From Rhizobacter sp. AJA081-3 (GTDB lineage Bacteria > Pseudomonadota > Gammaproteobacteria > Burkholderiales > Burkholderiaceae_C), in contig NZ_CP059067.1 of the NCBI RefSeq assembly GCF_017795745.1, forward strand, positions 3,596,001-3,660,000: a stretch of DNA of 64,000 bases, written 5' to 3'. The position numbers and the translations under genes were made by a program. Of this stretch, positions 47,525 through 56,279 are shown one piece after another. The notes beneath the pieces were generated by a model. That model saw only the letters and a program-made list of their open reading frames with translations, searched no databases and was not told the DNA's origin. The number at the start of each line of letters is the position of its first letter. Position 1 is the stretch's first letter.

Positions 47525-47731
47525 TCAGGCGGCACAGGCCGCCGTGGCCGGACCGTGCGCCGGGGCCGCCGGCTCGTCCGCCAGGTCTTCAGGGAAACAC
47601 TCGCTGCGGTACGTCGGCTCGGGCGCGCACTCACCGGCCTGCAGCCGGTAGATGCGCGAGCTGGCCAGGGTGCGGGCCAGGTAGAACCAGCCGGTGGGCG
47701 GGCGGCGTGGGAAGGTGGCGGAGGCGTTCAT
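47525..47731 (-). CDS. Small protein of unknown function, 68 aa
   Basis: This is a short frame with a good ribosome binding site (AGGA about 9 nt before the ATG). The product begins MNASATFPRRPPTGWFYLAR and contains SSRIYRLQAGECAPEPTY. It has two internal cysteines and an acidic, alanine-rich tail, with no signal peptide or membrane segment. It is divergent from the 5'-nucleotidase gene and lies upstream of the response regulator on the same strand. I do not recognise a family. The coding call rests on the start signal, codon pattern and position. Confidence 0.5.
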   Translation of the reverse strand: MNASATFPRRPPTGWFYLARTLASSRIYRLQAGECAPEPTYRSECFPEDLADEPAAPAHGPATAACAA

Positions 47732-47860
47732 CGGATCGTCCTGTGGAGGTGGCGCCAGTGGCTGCGAGATGAAGCGATGTTCGGCCGGCCGTGTTTCGCG
47801 CCGGCTTCGGCCGCGGCCCCGCCGTGTTTCATGTGTTGCGCGATCGTTATCATGGGTCGC

Positions 47861-48757
47861 ATGCCCGTCTCCCTCGCCGGCCAGCTGGTCGTGGCCATCT
47901 CCTCGCGCGCCCTCTTCGATTTCGAGGAGGAGAACCAGGTCTTCGAGGCCTCGGACGACCGCGCCTACATGCAGCTGCAGCTGCAGCGGCTGGAGCACGC
48001 CGCCAAGCCGGGCGTGGCCTTCTCGCTGGTCAACAAGCTGCTGGCCTTCAACACGCCGGGCAAGCAGCGTGTCGAGGTGGTGATCCTGTCGCGCAACGAC
48101 CCGGTGTCGGGCATGCGGGTGTTCCGCTCGGCGCAGCACTACGGGCTGCCGATCCAGCGCGGCGTGTTCACGCGCGGCGAATCGCCGTGGCGCTACCTGC
48201 GTCCGCTGGCAGCCAACCTGTTCCTCTCGACCAACGAACCCGACGTGCGCTCGGCGCTGGGCGCCGGCGTGCCGGCCGCGCGCGTCTACCCGCAGTCGGC
48301 GCGGGCCTCCGACGCCCACCCCGACGAGGTGCGCATCGCCTTCGACGGCGACGCGGTGCTGTTCTCCGACGAAGCCGAGCGCGTGTTCCAGCGCGACGGG
48401 CTCGACGCCTTCCAGAGCCACGAGCGCCAGCAGGCCGCCACGCCGCTGGCGGCCGGGCCCTTCAAGCCGCTGCTGCAGGCACTGCAGGCCCTGCAGCGCG
48501 AACCCGGGCAGGACATGCGCATCCGCACCGCGCTGGTCACTGCGCGCAGCGCGCCGGCGCACGAGCGCGCCATCCGCACGCTGATGGAGTGGCACATCGA
48601 GGTCGACGAGGCGATGTTCCTCGGCGGGCTGCCCAAGGGCGAGTTCCTGCGCGAGTTCGAGCCCGACTTCTTCTTCGACGACCAGACCGGCCACATCGAG
48701 AACGCCGCGCCGCACGTGCCGGCGGGGCACGTGGCCTCGGGCATCGTCAACGGCTGA
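47861..48757 (+). CDS. 5'-nucleotidase, cytosolic cN-I family
   Basis: This is a 298-aa protein of the cytosolic 5'-nucleotidase I family (PF06189), which in animals dephosphorylates AMP and other nucleoside monophosphates. The N-terminal catalytic motif VVAISSRALFDFEEENQVF and the later FVSFDGD-like RIAFDGDAVLFSDEAERVF are both present. VVILSRNDPVSGMRVFRS and the C-terminal DEAMFLGGLPKGEFL with FFFDDQTGHIE complete the pattern. Starts at 47852 and 47831 are also in frame. None has a clear Shine-Dalgarno. It converges on a small minus-strand gene 9 bp away. Confidence 0.87.
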   Translation: MPVSLAGQLVVAISSRALFDFEEENQVFEASDDRAYMQLQLQRLEHAAKPGVAFSLVNKLLAFNTPGKQRVEVVILSRNDPVSGMRVFRSAQHYGLPIQRGVFTRGESPWRYLRPLAANLFLSTNEPDVRSALGAGVPAARVYPQSARASDAHPDEVRIAFDGDAVLFSDEAERVFQRDGLDAFQSHERQQAATPLAAGPFKPLLQALQALQREPGQDMRIRTALVTARSAPAHERAIRTLMEWHIEVDEAMFLGGLPKGEFLREFEPDFFFDDQTGHIENAAPHVPAGHVASGIVNG

Positions 48758-48766
48758 TCGGCGCCC

Positions 48767-49078
48767 TCAGCCGAGGAATCGTGTGGCCAGCCGCTCGATC
48801 AGCGGGCGCCGTTCCCAGGCCTGCAGCGCGCGCTCGGCGAACTCGCGGCCGCGCTCCGTCAGGCGGTAGTAGTGGATGTGCTCGAAGCCGTCGGGGTTGT
48901 CGTACTCGTCGATCAGCGCATACTCGGCCAGCGGGCGGAACGCCGTCTGCACCGTGCCGCCGTCGATCGAGCAGCCACCCCAGCTCTCGCTGGCCCGCAC
49001 CAGCACGTGGCCGCGCCGCAGGGCGCGCAAGGCGTCGATGAATTCCCCCCGGTTGGCGATGATGGTCGAGTCGGGCAT
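48767..49078 (-). CDS. Small hypothetical protein, possibly winged-helix
   Basis: This is a 103-aa soluble protein. The middle reads SIDGGTVQTAFRPLAEYALI, then DEYDNPDGFEHIHYYRLTER and a C-terminal helix (GREFAERALQAWERRPLIE). The pattern of an acidic beta hairpin followed by LTERGREFAERAL resembles the wing and last helix of MarR/PadR-like proteins, but the N-terminal half does not make this certain. The start at 49078 gives MPDSTIIANRGEF. The frame stays open upstream without coding character. The function is unknown. Confidence 0.65.
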   Translation of the reverse strand: MPDSTIIANRGEFIDALRALRRGHVLVRASESWGGCSIDGGTVQTAFRPLAEYALIDEYDNPDGFEHIHYYRLTERGREFAERALQAWERRPLIERLATRFLG

Positions 49079-49201
49079 GGCGTCCTGCTTCGATGGAGTC
49101 GATCCTGCAACCATCTTCGGCGTCCACGCCCGGTGAGAGCCGTCGAAAAGTCGCGGGTTCCGCCGCCAATCCCGCCGTGATCGCCACGGCCGTGGCAAAG
49201 C

Positions 49202-49942
49202 TCACGCGCCGCGGTGCACGTGGCGGCGCAGCGCCGGCAGGTCGAGCACGCGCAGGCCACCGTACTCGATGGCGATCAGGCCCTCGGCCTGCAGCGAGCG
49301 CAGCGCCTCGTTGACCCGCTGTCGCGACAGCCCGACCAGGTAGCCCAGCTCCTGCTGGGTGATGCGCAGCAGCGTGCCCACCCCCGGGTACAGCACCGGG
49401 TGGAACAGCGCCGCCAGGCTGCGCGCCACACGGGTGTCGGGGTCGTTCAGGCGGTCGATCTCGCGCGCCGCGATGAACTGGCCGAGCCGCTCGTTGAGCT
49501 GGTTCATCACATAGCGGTTGAACGGGATGCTGCGCTCGAGCAGCCACTCGAAGGTGGCGATGTCCAGGCCGGCCACCGTGCTCTTGCGCAGTGGCTCGAT
49601 GTTGTAGCGATAGACCTCGCGCTTGAGCAGCGTGCCCTCGCCGAACCAGGCCCCCGGCGGCACGCCGGTGAAGGTGATGGCGAAACCCAGCGAGCTGTCG
49701 TTGCTCATCTTCAGCAGGCCATCGAGCACGCCGAACCAGTAATTGGCCTGCCGGCCGATCTTGCAGACATAGTCGCCCGGATCGGCCTCGACCACCTGCA
49801 GTGCCGCGACGACGCGCGCGTGCTCCGTCGCGTCGAGCAGTTCCAGCCAGGGCACCATCGACAGCTCCGCCGGCAGCGGCGAGCGGGCGCGCTGGCGCAG
49901 GGGCGCCGGGCGGTGCGGGAGTTCGGCGATCGGGGTGCTCAT
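49202..49942 (-). CDS. Crp/Fnr family transcriptional regulator
   Basis: This is a 246-aa regulator. The N-terminal cyclic-nucleotide-binding-like beta roll (VVEADPGDYVCKIGRQANYW, VPPGAWFGEGTLLKREVYRY) lacks FNR-type cysteines, so an Fe-S sensor is unlikely. The long dimer helix is FNRYVMNQLNERLGQFIAA. The C-terminal helix-turn-helix reads RITQQELGYLVGLSRQRVNE. The ATG at 49942 gives the usual length, and an in-frame ATG 26 codons upstream overlaps a palindromic region. It is divergent from the CoA ligase/transporter operon, which it probably controls by position. Confidence 0.88.
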   Translation of the reverse strand: MSTPIAELPHRPAPLRQRARSPLPAELSMVPWLELLDATEHARVVAALQVVEADPGDYVCKIGRQANYWFGVLDGLLKMSNDSSLGFAITFTGVPPGAWFGEGTLLKREVYRYNIEPLRKSTVAGLDIATFEWLLERSIPFNRYVMNQLNERLGQFIAAREIDRLNDPDTRVARSLAALFHPVLYPGVGTLLRITQQELGYLVGLSRQRVNEALRSLQAEGLIAIEYGGLRVLDLPALRRHVHRGA

Positions 49943-50010
49943 GCGCTTGGATATTGACGTCGGACTGACATTGGCCCCTGGGGAAAGTCCCCTCGGGTCT
50001 GTCCCGGAGA

Positions 50011-50039
50011 TTGTCGTCACAACGACAACTTGACGTCAA
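50011..50039. promoter_or_regulatory. Two palindromes between the Crp/Fnr regulator and the CoA-ligase operon
   Basis: TTGTCGT-N4-ACGACAA (50011-50028) is a perfect 7-bp inverted repeat with the spacing and TTG/CAA ends of Crp/Fnr operators. It is followed directly by the 10-bp palindrome TTGACGTCAA (50030-50039). The same TTGACGTC word recurs at 49954-49961, near the regulator start. They lie 40-68 bp before the GTG of the ligase. Binding by the adjacent regulator is an inference. Confidence 0.5.
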
Positions 50040-50078
50040 ACTAGTTCCTACAGTCCCGACACCGACAGGAGACCAGCG

Positions 50079-52025
50079 GTGCAGACCACCTTTCCGCGAC
50101 TGATGCTCGAACACGCCAGGCAGCGCCCCACGGCGCCGGCCCTGCGCGAGAAGGTCTACGGCATCTGGCAGACGCTCACCTGGGCCGATCTGGCGCAGCT
50201 CGTGCGCGAGCTGGCGGGCGGCATGGCCGTGGCCGGCCTGAAGCGCGACGACCACATCGTCGTCGTCGGCGACAACCGCCCGCGCCTGTACGCCTCGATG
50301 CTCGCCGCGCAGGCGCTGGGCGCCGTGCCGATCCCGCTGTACCAGGATGCCGCCTCGGCCGAGTTCGTCTTCCCGATCGTCAATGCCGACGTCGGCTTCG
50401 CCATCGTCGAGGACCAGGAACAGGTCGACAAGCTGCTCGAGATCCGCGAGAAGTGCCCGCTGCTCACGCGCATCTGGTACGACGACCCGCGCGGCCTGCG
50501 CAACTACAGCGAGCCCGGGCTGACCGCGCTCGACGCGCTGATCGAGTCCGGCCGCGCCCATGCGCAGGCGAATCCGGGCTTCTTCGACGCCGAGGTCGCC
50601 AAGGGGGCGCCGCAGGACATGGCGGCGATGTTCTTCACCTCCGGCACCACCGGCAACCCGAAGGGCGTGGTGCACACGCACTTCACGCTGCTCGACCGCG
50701 CCAAGGCCGGCGCCGACTTCGACCACCTGACCGAGAAGGAAGAGGTGCTCGCCTACCTGCCGCCGGCCTGGATCGGCCAGAACATCTTCAGCTACGCGCA
50801 GTGGCTGGCCTGCGGCTACGTGGTCAACTGCCCCGAGTCGGCAGCCACGGTGACGATCGACCTGAAGGAGATCGGGCCGACCTACTACTTCGCGCCGCCG
50901 CGGGTCTTCGAGGGCCTGCTGACCAGCGTGATGATCCGCATGGAAGACGCCAGCGCGATCAAGCGCAAGCTCTTCCACCACTACATGAACGTGGCACGCA
51001 AGGTCGGCCCGGCCTTGATGGACGGCAAGCCGGTGGGCCTGGCCGACAAGCTGAGCTATGCGCTGGGCAACCTGTTCGTCTACGGCCCGCTGCGCAACAC
51101 GCTGGGCCTGAGCCGCGTGCGCGTGGCGTACACGGCCGGCGAGGCGATCGGCCCCGACCTGTTCACCTTCTACCGCTCGATCGGCATCAACCTCAAGCAG
51201 CTCTACGGCTCCACCGAGACCGCCGTGTTCGTCTGCCTGCAGCCTGACAACGAGGCCAAGGCCGACACGGTGGGCGTGCCCATCGCCGGCGTGGAGATCA
51301 AGCTCACCGACAGCGGCGAGATCCTCATCAAGTCGCCCGGGCTGCTCAAGGAGTACTACAAGAACCCGTCGGCCACCGCCGAAGTGCTCGACGCTGCGGG
51401 CTGGTACCACACGGGCGACGCCGGCTTCCTGGACGCCGGCGGCCACCTGAAGATCATCGACCGCGCCAAGGACGTGGGGCGCATCATGGGCGGCGCCAAC
51501 GACGGCGCGATGTTCGCGCCCAAGTACGTCGAGAACAAGCTGAAGTTCTTCCCGCACGTCAAGGAGGCGGTGGCCTTCGGCGACAAGCGTGACCGTGTGT
51601 GCGCCTTCATCAACATCGACGTCGAGGCGGTGGGCAACTGGGCCGAGAAGCGCGGCCTGCCCTATGCCGGCTACACCGACCTTGCGCAGAAGCCCGAGGT
51701 CTACGAACTGGTGCGCGAATGCGTCGAGAAAGTCAATGCCGACCTGGCGGCCGACGCCATGCTGGCCGGCAGCCAGATCAGCCGCTTCCTGATCCTGCAC
51801 AAGGAACTCGATGCCGACGACGGCGAACTCACCCGCACGCGCAAGGTGCGCCGCGGCTTCATCGGCGAGCGTTACCAGGTGCTGGTCGACGCCCTGTACG
51901 AAGGCCGTGCCGAGCAGTACATCGAGACGCAGGTGAAGTTCGAGGACGGCCGCAGCGGCATGGTCTCGGCGACGCTGAAGATCGCCGATGCGAAGACCTA
52001 TCCGGCCATGAAGAAGGCGGCCTGA
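50079..52025 (+). CDS. AMP-dependent long-chain acyl-CoA synthetase-type ligase
   Basis: This is a 648-aa ATP-dependent CoA ligase of the ANL superfamily (FAA1 group). The AMP-binding P-loop FFTSGTTGNPKGVVHTHF lies near residues 188-205, the adenine motif is LKQLYGSTETAVF, and GWYHTGDAGFLDAGG is the hinge region. The catalytic-lysine region of the C-terminal domain is present (DGELTRTRKVRRGFI). The GTG start has AGGAGA 6 nt upstream. In this cluster type the ligase heads a liv-like transporter operon, so the acid imported by that transporter is the likely substrate. Chain length and aromaticity cannot be read from sequence. Confidence 0.9.
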   Translation: MQTTFPRLMLEHARQRPTAPALREKVYGIWQTLTWADLAQLVRELAGGMAVAGLKRDDHIVVVGDNRPRLYASMLAAQALGAVPIPLYQDAASAEFVFPIVNADVGFAIVEDQEQVDKLLEIREKCPLLTRIWYDDPRGLRNYSEPGLTALDALIESGRAHAQANPGFFDAEVAKGAPQDMAAMFFTSGTTGNPKGVVHTHFTLLDRAKAGADFDHLTEKEEVLAYLPPAWIGQNIFSYAQWLACGYVVNCPESAATVTIDLKEIGPTYYFAPPRVFEGLLTSVMIRMEDASAIKRKLFHHYMNVARKVGPALMDGKPVGLADKLSYALGNLFVYGPLRNTLGLSRVRVAYTAGEAIGPDLFTFYRSIGINLKQLYGSTETAVFVCLQPDNEAKADTVGVPIAGVEIKLTDSGEILIKSPGLLKEYYKNPSATAEVLDAAGWYHTGDAGFLDAGGHLKIIDRAKDVGRIMGGANDGAMFAPKYVENKLKFFPHVKEAVAFGDKRDRVCAFINIDVEAVGNWAEKRGLPYAGYTDLAQKPEVYELVRECVEKVNADLAADAMLAGSQISRFLILHKELDADDGELTRTRKVRRGFIGERYQVLVDALYEGRAEQYIETQVKFEDGRSGMVSATLKIADAKTYPAMKKAA

Positions 52026-52027
52026 CC

Positions 52028-52813
52028 ATGGCAGAACGCAAGATCGGCGACGTCATCCTCGACGTCCAGAACATCAGCCTGCGATTCGGCGGCGTGAAGG
52101 CGCTCACCGACATCAGCTTCGACGTGCGCGAACACGAGGTGCGCGCCATCATCGGCCCCAACGGCGCAGGCAAGAGCTCGATGCTGAACTGCATCAACGG
52201 CGTCTACACGCCGCAGGACGGCTCGATCACGTTGCGCGGCCAGACCTTCAAGCACATGAACTCGCGCCAGGTGGCCGAGTCGGGCATCGCGCGCACCTTC
52301 CAGAACCTGGCCCTCTTCAAGGGCATGAGCGTGATCGACAACATCATGACCGGGCGCAACCTGCGCATGAAGAGCAACCTCTTCCAGCAGGCCATCCGTT
52401 GGGGCGCCGCCGAGCGCGAGGAGATCGCGCACCGCGAGGTCGTCGAGAAGATCATCGACTTCCTGGAGATCCAGGCCTACCGCAAGACGCCGGTGGGTCG
52501 CCTGCCCTACGGGCTGCAGAAGCGCGTCGACCTGGGCCGGGCGCTGGCCATGGAGCCCAGCCTGCTTCTGCTCGACGAGCCGATGGCCGGCATGAACGTG
52601 GAGGAGAAGCAGGACATGAGCCGCTTCATCCTCGACGTCAACGACGAGTACGGCACGACCATCGTGCTGATCGAGCACGACATGGGCGTGGTGATGGACA
52701 TCTCCGACCGCGTCGTGGTGCTCGACTACGGCAAGAAGATCGGCGACGGCACCCCGCAGGAGGTGCGCCAGAACCCCGACGTCATCAGCGCCTACCTCGG
52801 CACGAGCCACTGA
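52028..52813 (+). CDS. Branched-chain amino acid-type ABC transporter ATPase (LivG family)
   Basis: This is a 261-aa ATPase of the HAAT importer family. Walker A is IIGPNGAGKSSML, the Q-loop region is GIARTFQNLALFKGMSV, the signature-like stretch is RLPYGLQKRVDLGRALA and Walker B is LLLLDEPMAGMN. The C-terminal DYGKKIGDGTPQEVRQNPDV is the LivG tail that contacts the permease. The signature is LPYGLQKR rather than LSGGQQ, which is common in this subgroup. It starts 2 bp after the ligase stop and is followed by the two permease genes. Confidence 0.92.
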   Translation: MAERKIGDVILDVQNISLRFGGVKALTDISFDVREHEVRAIIGPNGAGKSSMLNCINGVYTPQDGSITLRGQTFKHMNSRQVAESGIARTFQNLALFKGMSVIDNIMTGRNLRMKSNLFQQAIRWGAAEREEIAHREVVEKIIDFLEIQAYRKTPVGRLPYGLQKRVDLGRALAMEPSLLLLDEPMAGMNVEEKQDMSRFILDVNDEYGTTIVLIEHDMGVVMDISDRVVVLDYGKKIGDGTPQEVRQNPDVISAYLGTSH

Positions 52814-52822
52814 AAGCAGACC

Positions 52823-53752
52823 ATGGCCTTCTTCCTCGAGACACTGATTGGCGGGCTGATGTCCGGCATGCTGTATTCGCTGATCGCGATCGGCTTCGTG
52901 CTGATCTTCAAGGCCAGCGGCGTATTCAACTTCGCCCAGGGGGCGATGGTCCTGTTCGCGGCACTGGCGATGGCGCGCTTCTCGGAGTGGATCCCTGCGG
53001 CATTGGGCATCGAGAACAAGGTGCTCGGAAACGTGCTCGCCTTCGCCGCCGCGATGATCGTGATGGTCATCGTGGCCTGGCTGATCGAGAGGCTGGTGCT
53101 GGGCAAGCTGGTCAACCAGGAAGGCATCACGCTGCTGATGGCCACGCTGGGCATCACCTATTTCCTCGACGGCTTCGGCCAGACCCTGTTCGGCAGCCAG
53201 ATCTACAAGATCGACGTGGGCCTGCCCAAGGACCCGCTCTTCCTGTTCGACAGCGTCTTCCCTGGCGGCATCCTGGTCAGCCAGGAAGACCTGTACGCGG
53301 CGGTGATCGCCGCTGCGCTGGTCGCCGCGCTCAGCCTGTTCTTCCAGAAGACCGCCACCGGGCGCGCGCTGCGTGCCGTGGCCGACGACCACCAGGCCGC
53401 GCAGTCGATCGGCATCCCGCTGTCGCGCGTGTGGGTCATCGTCTGGAGCGTGGCGGGCTTCGTGGCGCTGGTCGCCGGCGTCATCTGGGGCAGCAAGCTG
53501 GGCGTTCAGTTCTCGCTGTCGGTGCTGGCGCTCAAGGGCCTGCCGGTGGTGATCCTCGGCGGCTTGACCTCGGTGCCCGGCGCCATCATCGGCGGGCTGA
53601 TTCTCGGCGTGGGCGAGAAGCTCTCCGAGGTCTTCATCGGCCCGATGATCGGCGGCGGCATCGAGATCTGGTTCGGCTACGTGCTCGCGCTCCTGTTCCT
53701 GCTGGTGAGGCCGCAGGGTCTCTTCGGCGAGAAGATCATCGATCGGGTCTGA
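52823..53752 (+). CDS. Branched-chain amino acid-type ABC transporter permease (LivH family)
   Basis: This is an inner-membrane permease of 309 aa with about eight hydrophobic spans. The LivH signatures are GLMSGMLYSLIAIGFVLIFK and ASGVFNFAQGAMVLFAAL at the N-terminus and RALRAVADDHQAAQSIGI in the cytoplasmic loop that meets the ATPase. LPVVILGGLTSVPGAIIGGL follows near the end. It sits between the LivG-type ATPase and the LivM-type permease with short gaps. It probably forms a heterodimeric channel with the latter. Confidence 0.93.
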   Translation: MAFFLETLIGGLMSGMLYSLIAIGFVLIFKASGVFNFAQGAMVLFAALAMARFSEWIPAALGIENKVLGNVLAFAAAMIVMVIVAWLIERLVLGKLVNQEGITLLMATLGITYFLDGFGQTLFGSQIYKIDVGLPKDPLFLFDSVFPGGILVSQEDLYAAVIAAALVAALSLFFQKTATGRALRAVADDHQAAQSIGIPLSRVWVIVWSVAGFVALVAGVIWGSKLGVQFSLSVLALKGLPVVILGGLTSVPGAIIGGLILGVGEKLSEVFIGPMIGGGIEIWFGYVLALLFLLVRPQGLFGEKIIDRV

Positions 53753-53756
53753 CACC

Positions 53757-54821
53757 ATGCTGTACAGAGAAAACGGCCAGTTCAAGACCAGCTACCGCGC
53801 CGACCAGGCGGTCTTCCCGATCGCTCAGGACCGCCTGGCGATCGGCCTGATCCTGGCCTTCGCGATCGTCGTCGTGCCCCTCGTCGCGCCGGAGTACCTG
53901 TTCCGCGCGATCCTGATCCCCTTCCTGATCCTCTCGCTGGCCGCGCTCGGGCTGAACATCCTGGTCGGCTACTGCGGGCAGATCTCGCTCGGCACGGGCG
54001 CGTTCATGGCGGTGGGCGCCTACGCGGCCTACAACTTCCAGGTGCGCATCGAGGGCATGCCGCTGATCGTCTCGCTGCTGATGGGCGGCGTGTGCGCCAC
54101 GGCGGTGGGCGTGCTGTTCGGCATCCCGTCCCTGCGCATCAAGGGCCTCTATCTCGCGGTGGCGACGCTGGCGGCGCAGTTCTTCACCGACTGGGCCTTC
54201 CTGCGCATCAAGTGGTTCACCAACGACTCGTCGTCGGGCTCGGTCAGCGTGGCTGACCTCAAGGTGCTCGGCCTGCCGATCGACACCCCGGTTCAGAAGT
54301 ACCTGTTCTGCCTGTCTTTCCTGATCGTCTTCGGCGTGCTGGCCAAGAACCTGGTGCGCGGCCACATCGGCCGCGAGTGGATGGCGATCCGCGACATGGA
54401 CGTGGCCGCCGCGGTGATCGGCATCCGCCCCGTCTACGCCAAGCTGACCGCGTTCGCCGTCAGCTCGTTCATCGTCGGCGTGGCCGGCGCCTTGTGGGGC
54501 TTCGTGCACCTGGGCTCGTGGGAGCCGGCGGCCTTCAACATCGACCGCTCGTTCCAGTTGCTGTTCATGGTCATCATCGGCGGCCTGGGCTCGATCATGG
54601 GCAGCTTCTTCGGCGCGGCCTTCATCGTGGTGTTGCCGATCGTGCTGGACAACATGCCCTACTGGTTCGGCATCCCGATCGACACGGCCCTCGCGTCTCA
54701 CCTCACGTTCATGATCTTCGGCGCGCTGATCGTGTTCTTCCTGATCGTCGAGCCGCACGGACTGGCGCGGCTGTGGTCGATCGGCAAGGAGAAGTTGCGC
54801 CTGTGGCCCTTCCCGCATTGA
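53757..54821 (+). CDS. Branched-chain amino acid-type ABC transporter permease (LivM family)
   Basis: This is the second permease, 354 aa. The N-terminus is a cytoplasmic stretch (MLYRENGQFKTSYRADQAVF) seen in homologues of this cluster type. The membrane core has LGLNILVGYCGQISLGTGAF, GLYLAVATLAAQFFTDW and the coupling-loop motif GREWMAIRDMDVAAAVIGI. FGAALWGF-like AGALWGFVHLGSWEPAAF and VIIGGLGSIMGSFFGAAFI follow. It lies 4 bp after livH. The motif set is typical of LivM proteins handling aromatic or short-chain acids as well as amino acids. Confidence 0.93.
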   Translation: MLYRENGQFKTSYRADQAVFPIAQDRLAIGLILAFAIVVVPLVAPEYLFRAILIPFLILSLAALGLNILVGYCGQISLGTGAFMAVGAYAAYNFQVRIEGMPLIVSLLMGGVCATAVGVLFGIPSLRIKGLYLAVATLAAQFFTDWAFLRIKWFTNDSSSGSVSVADLKVLGLPIDTPVQKYLFCLSFLIVFGVLAKNLVRGHIGREWMAIRDMDVAAAVIGIRPVYAKLTAFAVSSFIVGVAGALWGFVHLGSWEPAAFNIDRSFQLLFMVIIGGLGSIMGSFFGAAFIVVLPIVLDNMPYWFGIPIDTALASHLTFMIFGALIVFFLIVEPHGLARLWSIGKEKLRLWPFPH

Positions 54822-54879
54822 CACCTCTCTTTTACCCACGCACCGCCGAGTGCTCTTTCCACCCCTCCTGGAGGCAGAC

Positions 54880-56211
54880 ATGAAGTTCAAGTCCCTGACA
54901 ATGGCTGCGGCGATCGCCGCGTCCGGCCTGGCCGGCCTGGCCACGGCACCCTCTGCCTTCGCGCAGGCGAAGGAGCAGTTCTTCCCGGTGCTCGTCTATC
55001 GCACCGGGGCTTACGCGCCCAACGGCATCCCGTTCGCCAACGGCTACGTCGACTACCTGAAGCTGGTGAACGCCCAGGGCGGCATCAACGGCGTGAAGGT
55101 CAGCTTCGAGGAATGCGAGACCGGCTATGCCACCGACAAGGGCGTGGAGTGCTACGAGCGCCTCAAGGGCAAGGGCGCCACGGTGTTCCAGCCGCTGTCC
55201 ACCGGCATCACCTTCGCGCTGACCGAGAAGGCCCCGGGCGACAAGATCCCGCTCATCACCGCCGGCTACGGCCGCAGCGAGAGCACGGACGGCAACGTCT
55301 TCAAGTGGAACTTCCCGCTCACCGGCACCTACTGGGACGCCGCCGACATCCTGCTGCAGCACGTCGGCAAGAAGGAAGGCAGCCTCGACAAGCTCAAGGG
55401 CAAGAAGATCACCCTCGTCTACCACGACAGCCCGTACGGCAAGGAGCCGATTCCGCTGCTGCAGGAGCGCAGCAAGATGCACGGCTTCGACCTGCAGCTG
55501 ATCCCGGTGACGCACCCGGGCGTGGAGCAGAAGGCCGCCTGGCTGCAGATCCGCCAGAACCGCCCTGACTACGTCTTCCTGTGGGGCTGGGGCGTGATGA
55601 ACTCCACCGCACTGAAGGAGGCCGTGGCCACCGGCTTCCCGCGCGACAAGATGTACGGCGTGTGGTGGGCCGGCGCCGAGCCGGACGTGAAGGACGTGGG
55701 CGACGGTGCCAAGGGCTACAACGCGCTGGCGCTGCAGCATGGTGCCGAGCCGAACTCCAAGATCGTCAAGGACGTCCTGGCGCAGGTGCACGGCAAGGGC
55801 CAGGGCACGGGGCCGAAGGACGAGGTCGGCCAGGTGCTGTACATGCGCGGCCTGTCGGCGGCCATGCTGGCGGTCGAAGGCGTGCGCCGCGCGCAGGAGC
55901 GCTACGGCAAGGGCAAGGTCATGACCGGCGAGCAGGCCCGCTGGGGCTACGAGAACCTGGCGCTCGACCAGAAGAAGCTCGATGCCCTGGGCTTCGCCGG
56001 CGTGATGCGGCCGATCAGCACCTCGTGCGCCGACCACCGCGGCGCCACCTGGGCACGCGTGCACACCTGGGACGGCGCGAAGTGGAACTTCAGCTCCGAC
56101 TGGTACCAGAGCGACGACTCGATCATCAAGCCGATGATCAAGGCCGCCGCCGACAAGTACGCGGCGGAGAAGAAGCTGACCCGTCGCACGCCGGAGGATT
56201 GCCAGTCTTGA
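54880..56211 (+). CDS. ABC transporter periplasmic substrate-binding protein (type I, LivK-like)
   Basis: This is a 443-aa periplasmic binding protein with a Sec signal peptide (GLAGLATAPSAFAQ). The mature domain follows the Peripla_BP_6 pattern: ANGYVDYLKLVNAQGGINGV, then FEECETGYATDKGVECYERL, the hinge YHDSPYGKEPIPLLQERSK and LQIRQNRPDYVFLWGWG. A conserved cysteine pair (ECETGY and VECYER) is visible. GGAGG lies 5 nt before the ATG. In this operon type the protein is annotated as an ABC-type substrate-binding protein of uncertain ligand, probably the acid activated by the two ligases. Confidence 0.9.
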   Translation: MKFKSLTMAAAIAASGLAGLATAPSAFAQAKEQFFPVLVYRTGAYAPNGIPFANGYVDYLKLVNAQGGINGVKVSFEECETGYATDKGVECYERLKGKGATVFQPLSTGITFALTEKAPGDKIPLITAGYGRSESTDGNVFKWNFPLTGTYWDAADILLQHVGKKEGSLDKLKGKKITLVYHDSPYGKEPIPLLQERSKMHGFDLQLIPVTHPGVEQKAAWLQIRQNRPDYVFLWGWGVMNSTALKEAVATGFPRDKMYGVWWAGAEPDVKDVGDGAKGYNALALQHGAEPNSKIVKDVLAQVHGKGQGTGPKDEVGQVLYMRGLSAAMLAVEGVRRAQERYGKGKVMTGEQARWGYENLALDQKKLDALGFAGVMRPISTSCADHRGATWARVHTWDGAKWNFSSDWYQSDDSIIKPMIKAAADKYAAEKKLTRRTPEDCQS

Positions 56212-56218
56212 CCCACCC

Positions 56219-56279
56219 CCGGAGCGGCTGACGCCGCTCCCCCTCAAGGGGGCGTCGCCAGCGGCCCGGCCAAGCCGGT
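56219..56279. repeat. Hairpin-rich intergenic repeat-like element inside the liv-type operon
   Basis: Three adjacent inverted repeats occupy the gap before the LivF-type gene. They are GGAGCGGC-TGAC-GCCGCTCC (56221-56240), the overlapping CCCCC-TCAA-GGGGG (56239-56252), and CCGGC-CAA-GCCGG (56266-56278). Stems built on CCCCTCAAGGGG are a familiar intergenic repeat type in Burkholderiales genomes. Only one copy is in this window. It may stabilise the upstream mRNA or reduce distal expression. Confidence 0.6.

Noticed and set aside
48747-51800. Very long minus-strand frame over the Crp/Fnr and CoA-ligase genes
   Set aside because: It is a GC-skew shadow. The translation has low-complexity His/Gln/Arg/Leu composition and no motif, while the opposite frames hold complete conserved proteins.
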